In this document: piece after piece, positions 11,348 through 23,585 of the stretch
How the letters are laid out: every line of letters starts with the position of its first letter
Numbering within the stretch: the stretch's first letter is position 1
NCBI RefSeq assembly: GCF_024166365.1
Contig: NC_064834.1
Coordinates: 54,354,001-54,418,000, forward strand
Source of the DNA: Elephas maximus indicus
Lineage: Eukaryota; Chordata; Mammalia; Proboscidea; Elephantidae
Direction of reading: 5' to 3'
DNA: 64,000 nt
The notes under the pieces: generated by a model
Database searches by the model: none
What the model was told of the DNA's origin: nothing
What the model saw: the letters and a program-made list of their open reading frames with translations, nothing else
Program-made: the position numbers and the translations under genes

Positions 11348-11932
11348 AGATCCACAATCAACACCCATGGAGGCTGCAGTCAAGAAATCAAATGACGCAT
11401 TGCATTGGGCAAATCTGCTGCAAAAGACTTCTTTAAAGTGTTAAAAAGCAAAGATGTTACTTGAAGACTAAGGTGCGCTTGACCCAAGCCATGGTGTTTT
11501 CAATCATTTCATATGCATGTGAAAGCTGGATGATGAAGAAGGAAGACTGAAGAATTGACGCCTTTGAATTGTGTTGGCAAAGAATATTGAATACACCATG
11601 GACTGCTAAAAGAACAAACAAATCTGTCTTGGAAGAAGTATAGCCAGAATGCTCCTTAGAAGCAAGGATGGTGAGACTTCATCTCAAATACTTTGGACAT
11701 GCTATCAGGAGGGATCAGTCCCTGAAGAAGGACATCATGCTTTTACCTGTAAAGTAGAGGATCAGCAAAAAAAAAAAAAGACCCTCAATGAGATTGATTG
11801 ACACAGTGGCTGCAACAATGGGCTCAAAAAAACAATGATTGTGAGGATGGGGCAGGACTGGGCAGGGTTTTGTTTCGTTGTACGTAAGGTCACTATGAGT
11901 TGGAACTGACCCGACAGCTTCTAACAACAACA
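11348..11932 (+). mobile_element. RTE (BovB-like) LINE, 5'-truncated copy
   Basis: It begins 'agatccacaatcaacaccca', includes 'aattgtgttggcaaagaata' and 'tggaagaagtatagccagaa' from the ORF2 C-terminal region, and ends GACAGCTTCTAACAACAAC. The right flank 'atagtagttctat' repeats the left flank 'atagtagttttact', giving an imperfect target duplication. The frame is broken by stops and an A-rich expansion near 11768. Confidence 0.9.
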
Positions 11933-12370
11933 TAGTAGTTCTATTATTTAACTTTTTGAGAAACCACTAAATTGTCTTCCAAAGCAGCTATACCATTTTG
12001 CATTCCCACCAGCCATGAAAGAGTGTTCCAATTTCTTCATATCCTTGTCAATATTTGTGTTCTGTTTTCTTAGCCAACCTAGTGGGGCTGAAGTGATATC
12101 TTTTTGTGCTTTTGGTATGTTGCAACTCTCTAATGGCTAAAGATGTTGACCATCTTTTCATGTGCTTGTTGGCTATTTTTATTTCTTTGGTGAAATGTAC
12201 ATTCGAGTTCTTTGCCCATTTTTTGCTTGGGTTGTTCTGTTAATTTGCAGGAGTTCTTTATATATTCTGGATATTAAACCCTTATCCAATAAATATATGG
12301 TTCCCCAAAATTTTCTCCCAATCTGTAGGTTGTCTCTTCACTTTGTTGTTAAAGTCCGTTGTTGAACAAA

Positions 12371-14967
12371 AGTTTTAAATTTTTTAATTAATTTTTGTAT
12401 TGTACCTTAGATGAAGGTTTACAGAACAAACTAGTTTCTCACTAAACAGTACACATACTGTTTTATGACACTGGTTAACAACCCTACTACATGTCAACAC
12501 TCTCCCTTCTCAAACTTGGGTTCCCTACTACCAGCTTTCCTGTCCCCTCCTGCCATCTAGTCCTTGCCCCTGGACTGGTGTGTCCCTTTAGTCTCGTTTT
12601 GTTTTATGGCCCGTCTAATCCTCGGATGAAGGGTGAACCTTGGGAGTAACTTCATTACTGAGCTAAAATGGTACTGGGGGCCATACTCATGGGGTTTCTC
12701 CAGTCTCTGTCAAGCCAGTAAATCTGGTCTTTTTTTGTGAGTTAGAATTTTCTTCTACATTTTTCTCCAGCTCTGTCTGGGACCCCCTATTTTGATCCCT
12801 GTCAGAGCAGTCAGTGGTGGTAGCGGGGCACCATCTAGTTGTACTGGACTCAGCCTGATGGAGGCTGTGGTAGTTGTGGTCCATTAGTCCTTTGGACTAA
12901 TCTTTCCCTTTTATCTTTAGTTTTCTTCCTTCTCCCTTGCTCCCGAAGGGGTGAGACCAGTGGAGTACCTTAGATGGCTATTCACAGGCTATTAAGACCC
13001 CAGGCGCTACTCACCAAAGTAGAATGTAGAACATTTTCTTCATAAACTATGTTATGCCAATGGAGCTAGATGTTCCCTGAGACCATGGTCCCCATAGCCC
13101 CCAGCCCAACAATTCAGTCCTTCAGGGAGTTTGGATGTGTCTATGGTGCTTCCATGACCTTCCCTTGTACAAGTTGTGCTGGCTTCCCCAAAATTGTGTA
13201 CCATCTTACCCTTCACCACAGTTGCCACTTATCTGTTGCCTATTTAGTGTTTTTCCATCTTCACCCCTCCTCTCCCTCGTAACCATCAAATATTGTTTCT
13301 TTTTGTATGTAAACCTTTCGTGAAGTTTAACAGTAGCAGTCTCATACAATATTTGTCCTTTTGTGATTGGCTTATTTCACTCAGAATAATGCCCTCCAGA
13401 TTCATCCATGTTATGAGATGCTTTGCAGATCCATCGTTCTTCTTTATCGTTGCATAATACTACATTGTTTGTATGTACCATAGTTTGTTTACCCATTCAT
13501 CTGTTGATAAACATCTAGGTTGTTTCCATCTTTTTGCTGTTGTGAACAGGGCTGCAGTGAACATGGGTGTGCGTATATCTATTCGTGTGACGACTCATTT
13601 CTCTAGGATATATTCCTATGAGTGGGATAGCTGGATCATATGGTATTTCTATCTCTAGCTTTCTAAGGAAATGCCATATCCTTTTCCAAAATTGTTGTAC
13701 CATTTTGCATTCCCACCAGCAGTGCTTAAGAGTTCCAATCTCTCTGCAGCCTCTCCAACACTCATTATTTCCTGTTTTTTTGATTCATGCCAGTAATGCC
13801 AGGGTGAGATAGTATCTCATTTGTGATTTTGACTTTTATTTCTCTAATGGCTAGTGATCACGGGCATTTCCTCATGTGTCTGTTGGTTGCTTTAATGGCT
13901 TCTGTGGTGAAGTGTCTGTTCATTTCCTTTGCCCATCTTTTAATTGGATTTTTTGTCTTTATTGTAGAGGGGTTGAATTTTCCTGTAGATTTTAGAGATT
14001 AGAACTTTGCCTCAATTGTAATAGCCCAAAATTTTTCCCCAGTCTGTAGTTTCTCTTTTTACTCTTTTGGCAAAGTCTTCTGATGAGCATTAAGTGTTTA
14101 ATTTTTAGAAAATCCCAGTTATCTAGCTTATCTTCTGGAGTTTGTGTGTTGTTCATTACGGTTTGCATATTAGGGCCTCCAGAGTTGATCCTATTTTTTC
14201 TTCTATGAACCTTATACTATTTGGCTTTATATTTAGGTCTTTGATCCATTTTTGAATTAGTTTTTGTGTATGGTGTGAGGTATGGGTCCTGTTCCATTTT
14301 TTTGCAGATGGACATCAGTTTTGCCAGCACCATTTGATTAAAAAGGCTCTTTCCCCCATTTGATGGACTTAGGGGCATTATCCAAGATCAGGTGACCGTA
14401 GGTGGATGGATTTACATCTGGGTTCTCAATTCTATTCCATCAGTCAATGTATCTGTCATTGTACCAGTACCAGGCTTTTTTGACTACCGTAGGTGTATAG
14501 TAGGTTGTGAGATCAGAAAGTGAGAGTCCTCCTACTTTATTCTTCTTCTTCAATAGTGCTTTACTTATCCAGGACTTCTTCCCTTTCCACATAGAGTTAA
14601 TGATTAGTTTTTCCATCTCTTTAAAGAATGTTGTTGCTATTTGGATCAGGATTGCATTGTATTTATAAATTGCTTTGGGTAGAATTGTCATTTTCACAAT
14701 GTCGAGTCTACCTATCCATGAGCATGGTATGTTTTTCCATTTATGTAAATCTCTCTCGGTTTCTTGCATTAGTGTTTTGTAGTTTTCTTTGTACAGGTCT
14801 TTTATATCCCTGGTTAGATTTATTCCTAAGTATTTTATTTTTTTTAGGGGCTATTATAAATGGTATTGTTTTCCTGATTTCTTTTTCATCGTTCTCATTA
14901 TTGGTGTGTAAGAATCCAACTGATTTTTCTATGTTTGTCTTGTATCCTGCTACTCTGCTGAATCTGT
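12371..14967 (-). mobile_element. L1 LINE, 3' UTR plus 3' part of ORF2
   Basis: An inverted poly(A)/3' UTR (12371 to about 13300) leads into ORF2 on the minus strand. An open block at 14769-14440 encodes [37 protein letters not shown] and KKAWYWYNDRYID, diagnostic for the L1 ORF2 region after the RT domain. The copy stops abruptly at about 14967 where sequence of opposite orientation begins. Many stops make it inactive. Confidence 0.9.
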
Positions 14968-16640
14968 GCCTACTCCAATCAGCCCTGTACGTCTAGGACT
15001 ATAGGTGAGAGCCTGTACCACACACACGGTGACTGACTACCTGGACACCTGAGCTGAATCCATACAAGTAAACAGACTTCTGGGCTCATATACTTAGTAA
15101 CAGATCTAACCACCTGGTGACAGGATGTGAGAGCTTCAAAGGTGCCAATAATCAAAATAGTTCACATGAGCAGCCTATTTGGGTATATCACAACAAAACA
15201 AAATAAGAAACGAGTACACAATAAATAAACATAAAATAAATCAATACAATAACTTATTGATGGCTCAGAGACAATGGTCCATATCAAATCATATAAAGAG
15301 GCAGACCATGATGGCTCCAGAAAGCACCCAAAACAAAGAATCAAGAAACCTTCCAGAGGAAGGGAATTTCTTGGAATTACTGGAGGGAGGAGTCAAAAGA
15401 TTAATATACAGAGCTCTTCAAAAGATCAGGAAGGAAATCAGACAAAATGCAGAACAAGCCAAGGAACACCCAAACTAAGCAGAGAGGAACTTAAGAAGGT
15501 TATATGAGAGCATAATAACAAATATAACAGGCTGTAAGAATCCATAGACAGACAGCAAACAGAAATCCAAAAGATTAACAATAAAATTTCAGAATTGGAC
15601 AACTCAATAGAAATTCATAGGAGCAGAATTGAGGCAATGGGACTCAGAATTAGTGAGATTAATAAAGCACTTGATATGAACTTATTTGAGGAAAAATCAG
15701 ATAAAAGAATTAAAAAAAATGAAGGAACCCTAAGAATTACGTGGGACTCTACCAAGAGTAATTACCTGTGAGTGACTGGGATAACAGAGAATACAAAGAG
15801 AATTATTGAAGATTTGTTGGCAGATAACATTCCTGATATTGTGAAAGATGAGAAGATATCTATCTAAGAAGCTCATCGAACCCCACACAAGGTAGATCCC
15901 AAAAGAAAGTCACCAAAACATATTGTCATCAAACTTGCCAGAACCAAAGATAAAGAGAGAATTTTAAGAGTGGCTAGGGATAAACAAAAAGCCATCTACA
16001 AAGGAGAGTCAATAAGACTAAGCTTGGACTACTCAGCAGAAACCATGCAGTCAAGAAGGCAATGAGATGACATATATAAAGCCTTGAAGGAAAAAAAAAA
16101 GCCAGCCAAAAATTATATATCCAACAAAGCTATCTCTCAAATATGATGGTGATATTAGGACATTTCCAGATTAAGAGAAGTTTAGGGAATTTGTAAAAAC
16201 CAAACTAAAATTACAAGAAATACTAAAGGGAGTCCTCTGGTTAGAAAATCAGTAACATCAGTTAACAACTCAAGATTAGAAACACAGGACAGAACAACCA
16301 GATAGGGAAGTCACAAATAAATCAAAGCTAAAACACTGAAAACAGGGAAACAGAGACATCAATATGTAAAAAATGACATTAAAACACAAAAGAGGGACTA
16401 AATAACGTAGTCACATATCTTTCATATGGAGAGGAAGTCAAGGCAATATAAAGAAATACAAGGTTGGTTTAAGCTTAGAAAAATAGAGGCAAATATTAAG
16501 GTAATGACAAAGGAAACTAACAATCCTACACATCAAAATAAAAAAGAAGAAAAACATAAAGACTCAACAAATACAAAATCAACAACAATGAAAAGAAAAT
16601 ACATAAAAAAAAAAAACTCAGCACAGAAAATTAAGTGGGA
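14968..16640 (+). mobile_element. L1 LINE (outer copy), 5' region and ORF1
   Basis: This 5' segment of the plus-strand L1 includes decayed ORF1. Short open pieces at 15179-15507 have the charged, coiled-coil-like composition of ORF1p. The 'ccaaaacatattgtcatcaa' to 'ctcagcagaaaccatgcag' stretch (15915-16050) parallels the conserved ORF1 RNA-binding region. Stops such as the one at 16063 break the frame. The element continues past the MaLR-like insertion at 18571. Confidence 0.8.
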
Positions 16641-17110
16641 TGTGGATTGAATTATGTCTCCCCCCAAAATGTGTGTATCAATTTGGCTGGGCCATGATTC
16701 CCAGTATTGTGTGATTATCCTATATATCATAAATCTTGCCTCTATTATGTAAGGATGAGTGGCAGTTGTGTTAGAGATGCAGGACTCAACCTACAAGATT
16801 GGATTGTATCTTGAGGCAATCTCTTGAGATATAAAAGACAGAAGTGAGCAGAAAGATGGGGAACCTCATACCACCAAGAAAGCACCGCTGGGATCAAAGC
16901 ACGTATTTTGGACCTGGGGTCCTTGCACAGAGAAGCTCCAAGTCCAGGGGAAGATTGATGAGAAGGCCAACAAAGACGGAAAGGCTTTCCCTGGGGCTGA
17001 TACCCTAAATTTGGACTTTTAGCCTACTTTACTGTGAGGAATAAATTTCTCTTTGTTAAAGGCATTCACTTGTAGTATTTCTGTTATAGCAGCACTAGAT
17101 GACTACGACA
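16641..17110 (+). repeat. 5' LTR of the MaLR-like element
   Basis: Starts TGTGGATTGAATTATGTCTC and ends GATGACTACGACA, with AATAAA at about 17040. It pairs with 18087-18570; the solo LTR at 7416-7907 and the fragment at 40292-40458 are relatives. Confidence 0.8.
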
Positions 17111-18086
17111 GAAATTTGGTACTGAGAGAGTGGGCTGCTGCTCTAAAAGATATCTAAATTGTGGAAGTGATTTTGAGCTGTGAATGAATAGAGCAGTGGC
17201 AGTAGCAGAGGACCAACAGCAGCAGAGTACTGGCAACAGCAGAGAAACTGCAGCGGCAGGGAAGTGGCAGTAGCAGAGAACCAGCAGCAGCAGAACCAGG
17301 AGACCAGCACAACACAGCGCTGGAGCTGACACACAGGGTGAGAGAGCTGAGTATGTGTGTGCAGGCAACTTCTTGGCAGAGTGGTGTGCCTCCAGGCACT
17401 TACTGGTGGAGCTACACAGCTTTGGAACACATGCCCCAACAGGGCAGATCTGGTGTGAGGGCCAAGGAGCTGAGAGGCCAAGAAACCAGGAAGCAGAAGC
17501 TGAAGAGACAAGGAACACAAGAAGCTGAAGTGCCTCAGGCTCAAAAGGTATAGCCATGACCTCTGGGGTTTCAAAGGGTGGAGCCATGGCCTCTGGTGTT
17601 TCTAAGGGTGGAGTTGCCACTCCATGTACTAGGATAAAGGTGTACCTAAAGCCAAGGGAGCAGAGTTGCTGTCCCAGTGGGACTGGAAGGCAGAGCTGAA
17701 GCCCAGGGCTGAGGGGCCTCCACTCAGAATCTGGAGAGTGTGGCCAATGCCTACAGTCTCGAAGGTAAGGCCTTTGTGTACATTGTCTCAGAGAACAGAA
17801 GATTATTTTCAGAGTCTTGAGGCCTAATGTAATGTGTTCTGCTGACTTGCTTGGTGCCTGTTATCCCTTCCTTTCCTCCAGTTTCTCCCATTTGTAATGG
17901 AAATGTCTAGCTTGTGCCTGTTCTGACATTGTACCTTTGGATGCAAGTAACTTGTATTCTAGATTTCACAGATGAAGAGGAATTTTGGGGTTTTGGACTT
18001 GGAGTTAAGACTTTTGCTATGATGTGGTGGTGTGAATATGTTTTGCATGTTGCAAGGATGTGATTTTTGGGGGCCAAATGGTGGAA

Positions 18087-18570
18087 TGTCATGGGTTGAA
18101 TTATGCCCCTTCCAAAAATGTGTGTTATCAATTTGCCTGGGCCATGATTCCTGGTATTGTGTGATTTTCCTAAATGTTGTAAATTCTGCCTCTATGATGT
18201 TAATGAGGGAGGATGGGCAGCAATTGTGTTAGTGAGACAAGACTCAATCTACAAGATTGGATTGTCTTCAGGCAATCTCTTGAGGTAGAAAAGAAAGAAG
18301 CAAGCAGAGAGATGGGTGGACCTCATACCACCAAGAAAGCAGTGTCGGGAGCAAAGCGCATCCTTTGGACCTGGGGTCCCTATGCAGAGAAGCTCCTAGT
18401 CCAGGGGAAGATCAACGAGAAGGCCGACAGAAAGAGAAAGCCTTCCCCTGGAGCTGATGCCCTGAATTTGGACTTTTAGCATACTTTACTATGAGAAAAT
18501 AAATTTCTCTTTGTTAAAGCCATCCACTTGTGGTATTTCTGTTACAGCACCACTAGATGACTAAGAGACA
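18087..18570 (+). repeat. 3' LTR of the MaLR-like element
   Basis: Starts TGTCATGGGTTGAATTATGC and ends TAGATGACTAAGAGACA, with AATAAA at about 18498. Outer L1 sequence ('aagaaactgtcaacaacaca', leading to the ORF2 ATG at 18611) resumes directly after it. Confidence 0.8.
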
Positions 18571-18693
18571 AAGAAACTGTCAACAACACACACACAAAAA
18601 ATACATCAAAATGACAGCACTAAAAACTCATACCTATCAATAATTATGCTGAATGTAAATGGACTAAATGCACCAAAATGAGACAGAAAGTGG
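18571..18693 (+). mobile_element. Outer L1 continued: start of ORF2
   Basis: An ATG near 18611 is followed by 'ctgaatgtaaatggactaaa' and 'tgcacc', the conserved opening of L1 ORF2, already carrying stops. The segment ends in GAGACAGAAAGTGG (18680-18693). That stretch recurs as GAGACAGAGAGTGG at 24931-24944, the target duplication of the L1 inserted here. Confidence 0.85.
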
Positions 18694-19679
18694 GACTTCC
18701 CGACAACATGGTGCCATACACAGAAGCACCATGCCATCCCTGCATAGCAAAGACCTGAAAAACTAAGTAAAACAGAGACAAACGTCATTCCTGAAACCTG
18801 AAGTGCCAAATGAAGAGACAGATCTCAGTCAATCACCAAATGGAGTAAGAAACTGACAGAAGACAGAGTGAGGAGAGATAGTGCGAGAGGCCCCATCAGC
18901 TAATGCAGCACAGGTCCGCCATCTTGGACTCCAGTCAGGGATCTGCACACAGGGAGCATGGGAAAGCACCTTCAAGGAATTCCCAGCAGGAGACAGGGCA
19001 CCTGGTAACCAGCGATACACGCTTTTCCACCCCACACCCCCCCACCATTCTCTCCCCACTGCTCTACCTCTGAGGTTCCTGTCTGGCTGTGGAGCCACCC
19101 GGGAGGTGCAACGTCCCTGCCGCTTGGATTCACCCCACCCACATCAGAGATCCGTGGACAGGGAGTATAGGAAAGCAGCTTCAGAAGTTCCCAGCGGGAG
19201 ATAGAGTACCTGGTAACGAGCACTATATACTTTCCTAGACCCTCCCTTCTTCCTCACTTCGTCCTCCTCTGCTTACCGCCAGCCAGTCTCTTGTCCAGGA
19301 GGCAACTGCTTTGGCCTCAGGATACTTGGATTCGCCCTTCCCACACTTGCCCGGCCCCTGAGCTGGTATTGGTCCTTCCCGCCTCTTTTGGCTTCTTCTG
19401 TGCCTCCTACCACCTCCCCCTCCTTTCTCTGGAATAACTGGCTCCCTGTGCAACCTTTGCTTCTTCTTGAAAGGCTGTGAAGCCTTCCCTCAACTAGGGA
19501 AGCACTCCCCCTATCTCTTCATTTGGCACTTCAGGTTTCAGGAATGACATTTGTCTCTGTTTTTAGTTTTTCAGGTCTTTGCTGTGCAGGGATGGCATGG
19601 TGCTTCTGTCTATGGCACCATGTTGGCGGGAAGTCCCACTTTCAGTCTCATTTTTGGTGCGTTTAGTCCATTTACATCC
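18651..19679. repeat. Inverted repeat, arms 18651-18819 and 19513-19679
   Basis: The reverse complement of 19513-19679 follows 18651-18819 with only scattered changes, for example the shared 'cagaagcaccatgccatccc' and 'attcctgaaacctgaagtgc'. Each arm holds ORF2 of the outer L1, the target-site sequence and the first bases of the nested L1, so the inverted copy spans the insertion junction. The spacer is about 690 bp. Confidence 0.9.
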
Positions 19680-20467
19680 CACACTGGTGGGATCCCTGGG
19701 GCTTTTTTTCACCTTGTTTTGCTTTGTTTGTTTTCTTTTTCTTTTTGCAGCTTGGGAGGCCCTTCTAGCAGGGCTGCACTGCACAGCTTAGGAGCCACTC
19801 TCCCAATTTGTGCAGCAGCACAGGTGGAATCCCTGGGGCATTTCATTTTTCTCTTTTTCCCTTCTGTCTGTCTTCATTTCTCAGTTCTCCTCTCTCTACA
19901 CTTATCTTCTTTTCCTGTCTCCTGAGTACCTGGTGTTCTGTGACGTCTATACCCTCTCTAGCCAGGCTATACTGTGCAGCCTGAGAGCCACTTCCCCGTC
20001 TTAGCAGCCCCACTGTTGCAACTCCGGAACTCCTCGGGGCTTTACTTTTCTTTTTCTCTTTTCCAAATTTTTATCTAGTTATTTTTTTCTTTCCTTTTCC
20101 ACTGTTTCTTGGTTTCTCATCACTGCAACTGCAAGCTCCCTTAGCACTCTTTTTTTTTTCCCCCTCTTTCTTTGTTTGCTTGTTTGTTTTTGGCTCCTGT
20201 TTTTCTCTCCTCTCTCTCCTCTTTCCCACTCCCCTATTACATCCTTCCCCCTCTTTCCTGCCTACCTGCACTGTGCACTGAACATCACACCCCCCCAGCA
20301 ACACAGGCATGGCCTACTGGAACCTGCCCAGCACTGATTCCTGGCCCACCCTGTTGGCCCTAGTACATGCCACAAACAACCCATCCTAGCCCCTCCACTT
20401 CAGCTGGACCTGCCCAGCTGCACCATAGCTGAATGACTGTCCATTCCCATCGGGCAAGGAGGTGAAA
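18694..20467 (+). promoter_or_regulatory. L1 5' UTR region of the nested copy
   Basis: A GC-richer stretch with two partly repeated blocks: 'ggagcatgggaaagcacctt' with 'acctggtaaccagcgataca' near 18950-19020, and 'gggagtataggaaagcagct' with 'acctggtaacgagcactata' near 19158-19230. Such near-tandem blocks suit an L1 promoter. Pyrimidine-rich tracts fill 19700-20250. The inverted copy of its own 5' end lies at 19513-19679. Confidence 0.6.
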
Positions 20468-22020
20468 AGTATCATGACTGCGGATGAGCAAATAACAAAG
20501 GATGCAGAGCCTGCCTGCTCAGACATAACCAAGTAAAACAAAAAAGCAGGACAGAACAAACAAAACTACAATCAAGAAACAAAGAAAATAACTACTGAAT
20601 GTCCCAAAGACAGCAGACAATATCAAAACATACAAAAAGACAGGATAGGATGGGTCCAGTAGGCATCCAAAATAAAACACGAGATGACTTTCCAGTAGAA
20701 GAAAAGGCATTAGAACTACCTGACAGGGAATTCAAATCTCTCATATTCAAAGCAATCTAAGAGTGAATGCAAAAAGCAGACAAAAATCAGAAGAAAATAG
20801 ACAAACTTTTGGAAAAGGCAGACAAATTCATGGAAAATACAGACCAAAAAATGGAACAATTCAAGAAAGTAATACAGGAAAAAATGCCAAAATAAATTCA
20901 CAACTAGAAATCATATAAAAACAACAATTAGAAACCCAAAAGATAAACAACAAGATTTCAGAAATGGACAGTGTCATAGAAGGGCTGAGGAGCAGGTCTG
21001 AAACAATGGAAGCAGAATCAGCGAAATTGAAGACATACACTTGGATACAACTCTGTCTGAGGAAAAATCAGAAGAAAGAAAGAAGAAACCCTGAGAATAA
21101 TATGGGATACAACCAAAAGCAAAAACCCACGAGTAATCAGAGTTCCAGAACAGGGAGAGAAAACAGAAAACACAGAGAGGATCATTGAAGTATTGCTGAC
21201 AGAAAACGTCCCTAATGTCATGAATGATGAGAAGCTCACCATCCAAGAAGCTCAATGACCCCCTTATTGGATAGAATCCAAAAGAAAAACACCAAGGCAT
21301 ATCATAACCACACTCGCTAAAACCAAAGACAAAGAAAAAATTCTGTGAGCAGCTCAAGAAAAACAAAAAGTCACATACAGAGGAGAAACAATAAGTGTAA
21401 CTCTGATTATTCAGCAGAAACCATGCAGGCAATGAGATGACATATATAAAGCCTTGAAAGAAAAAAATTGCCAACCAGAAATAATATATCCCGGAAAACT
21501 TTTGTTCAAGTATGATGGTGAAATTAGGACATTTCAGGATAAACAGAAATTAAGGGAATATGTAAAAACCAAACTAAACTTACAAGAATAATTAAAGGGA
21601 GTCCTTCAGTCTGAGGACAAACAACATCAGACCACAGCCTGAATCTAGGATGCAAGATTGTAGCAGCCAGATACCAGCCTAGGAAATGAGCTCTCAAGGA
21701 CTATCCAAAACCAAAACCAGTTGCAACAGGGAACCAGAGAGGTTAATCTGTAAATGACAACAATGTCGGAACAATAAAAGAGGGAATAAACAGTATAGGT
21801 GTAGAACTCGCTAATGGAGAGGAAGGCAAGGCGATACCAAGTAATAATAGACTGGTTCAAACCTAGGAAGATAAGGGTAAATTTCAAGGTAACCGCAAAG
21901 AAAGTTAACAAACCTACTCATCGAAATAAAGAAAAACATAAAGTCTCAATAAAAACAAAATCTATAGAAACAGAAGAAATGAAGAAGAAATCCACAAACG
22001 AAAGGAACTCAGCACAGGAT
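20468..22020 (+). pseudogene. Decayed L1 ORF1 (nested copy)
   Basis: Open fragments (for example 20964-21188, rich in E, K, Q and R) and the conserved 'accatgcaggcaatgagatg' region match the ORF1 copy at 15200-16640. In-frame stops make it non-functional. RNA-binding and chaperone function is known for the family but is lost here. Confidence 0.75.
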
Positions 22021-22185
22021 GTTATGCTGAGTGAAATAAGTCAATCACAAAAGGACAAACATTGTATGAGACCACTACTGTAAAAACTTAAGAAAAGGTT
22101 TACATACAAAAAGAAACAATATTTGATGGCTACCAGGGAGAGGAGGGGTGGGGATAGAAAAACAATAGACAAAAGATAAGCAATA

Positions 22186-23585
22186 TTATGCTGAGTGAAA
22201 TTAGTCAGATGCAAAAGGACAAATATTGCATAAGACCACTATTATAAGATCTTGAGAAACAGTATAAACTGAGAACACATACTTTTGTGGTTACGAGGGA
22301 GGGGGGAGGGAGGGTGGGAGAGGGTTATTTACTGATTAGTTAGTAGATAAGAACTACTTTAGGTGAAGGGAAGGGCAATACTCAATACATGGAAGGTCAG
22401 CCCAACTGGACTGGACCAAAAGCAAAGAAGTTTCCGGGATAAACTGAATGCTTCGAAGGTCAGCGGAGCAAGGGCGGGGGTTTGGGGACTATGGCTTAAT
22501 GAGACTTCTGAGTCAATTGGCAAAATAATTCTATTATGAAAATATTCTGCATCCGACTTTGAAGTGTGGCGTCTGGGGTCTTAAATGCTAACAAGCGGCC
22601 ATCTAAGATGCAGCAATCAGTCTCAACCCACCTGGATCAAAGGAGAATGAAGAACACCAAGGTCACACGACAACTATGAGCCCAAGAGACAGAAAGGGCC
22701 ACATGAACCAGAGACTTACATCATCCTGAGACCAGAAGAACTAGATGGTGCCCGGCCACAACCGATGACTGCCCTGACAGGGAGCACAACAGAGAACCCC
22801 TGAGGGAGCAGGAGAACAGTGGGATGCAGACCCCAAAATGGTCTGACTGAGACTAGAAGAATCCTGGCAGTCATGGTCCCCAAACCTTCTGTTGGCCCAG
22901 GACAGGAACCATTCCCGAAGACAACTCATCAGACATGGAAGGGACTGGACAATGGGTTGGAGAGAGAAGCTGATGAAGAGTGAGCTACTTGTATCAGGTG
23001 GACACTTGAGACTGTGTTGGCCTCTCCTGTCTGGAAGGGAGATGGGAGGGTACAGAGGGTTAGAAACTGGCAAAACCATCACAAAAGGAGAGACTGGAAG
23101 GAGGGAGTGGGCTGACTCATTAGGGGGAGAGTAAATGGGAGTATGGAGTAAGGTGTATATAAGCTTATATGTGACAGACTGACTTGACTTGTAAACTTTC
23201 CCTTAAAGCACAATAAAAATTATTAAAAAAAAAAATTATAACTCACAAAATAAGACCAGATTTACTGATCTGACAGAGGCTGGAGAAACCCTGAGAGTAT
23301 GGCCCCCAGACACCCTTTTAGCTGAGTAATAAAGTCACTCCCGAGGTTCACCCTTCAGCCAAAGATTAGACAGGCCCGTAAAACAAAGCGCAACTAAAGG
23401 GGCACACCAGACCAAGGGCAAGGACTGGGGACAGGAAAGCTGGTAATAGGTAACCCAAGGTCGAGAGGGGAGAGTGTTGACATGTCATGGGGTTGGTAAC
23501 CAATGTCATAAAACAATATGTATACTAACTGTTTAATGAGAAGATAATTTGTTCTGTAAACCTTTATCTAAAATAAAAATAAAAA
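22186..23585 (+). mobile_element. L1 insert with two successive 3' ends and a perfect 15-bp target duplication
   Basis: AAAAGATAAGCAATA occurs at 22171-22185 and again at 23586-23600. Between them lies an L1 3' end of one subfamily (22186 to a poly(A) at about 23225-23235), followed directly by a truncated 3' UTR of a second subfamily (about 23237 to the A-rich end at 23585). Confidence 0.85.

Larger units (their letters stand above)
10800..12370 (-). mobile_element. Old L1 (antisense), interrupted by an RTE copy
   Basis: Antisense L1 ORF2/3' phrases occur before ('ttggctattgtgaatagtgt', 'gaattgctgggtcatatagt') and after ('gccaacctagtggggctgaa', 'gttctttatatattctggat') the RTE insert at 11348-11932. 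Joined across the insert they read as one continuous L1. Confidence 0.8.
16641..18570 (+). mobile_element. Complete MaLR-like LTR retrotransposon (non-coding interior)
   Basis: Two LTRs of 470 bp (16641-17110) and 484 bp (18087-18570) enclose about 976 bp. Seven nt after the 5' LTR, 'tggtactgagagagtggg' is in primer-binding-site position and resembles the leucine-type start of MaLR interiors, followed by the family-like 'ctgctgctctaaaagatatc'. The interior has no recognisable gag or pol, as usual for MaLR. It separates ORF1 and the ORF2 start of the outer L1. The class assignment rests on layout, not a library match. Confidence 0.75.

Noticed and set aside
17084-17620. 178-codon minus-strand open frame rich in Leu, Ser and Ala
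   Set aside because: It is antisense to the LTR-element interior, where a (CAG)n-like purine-rich stretch avoids stops. No domain is visible.
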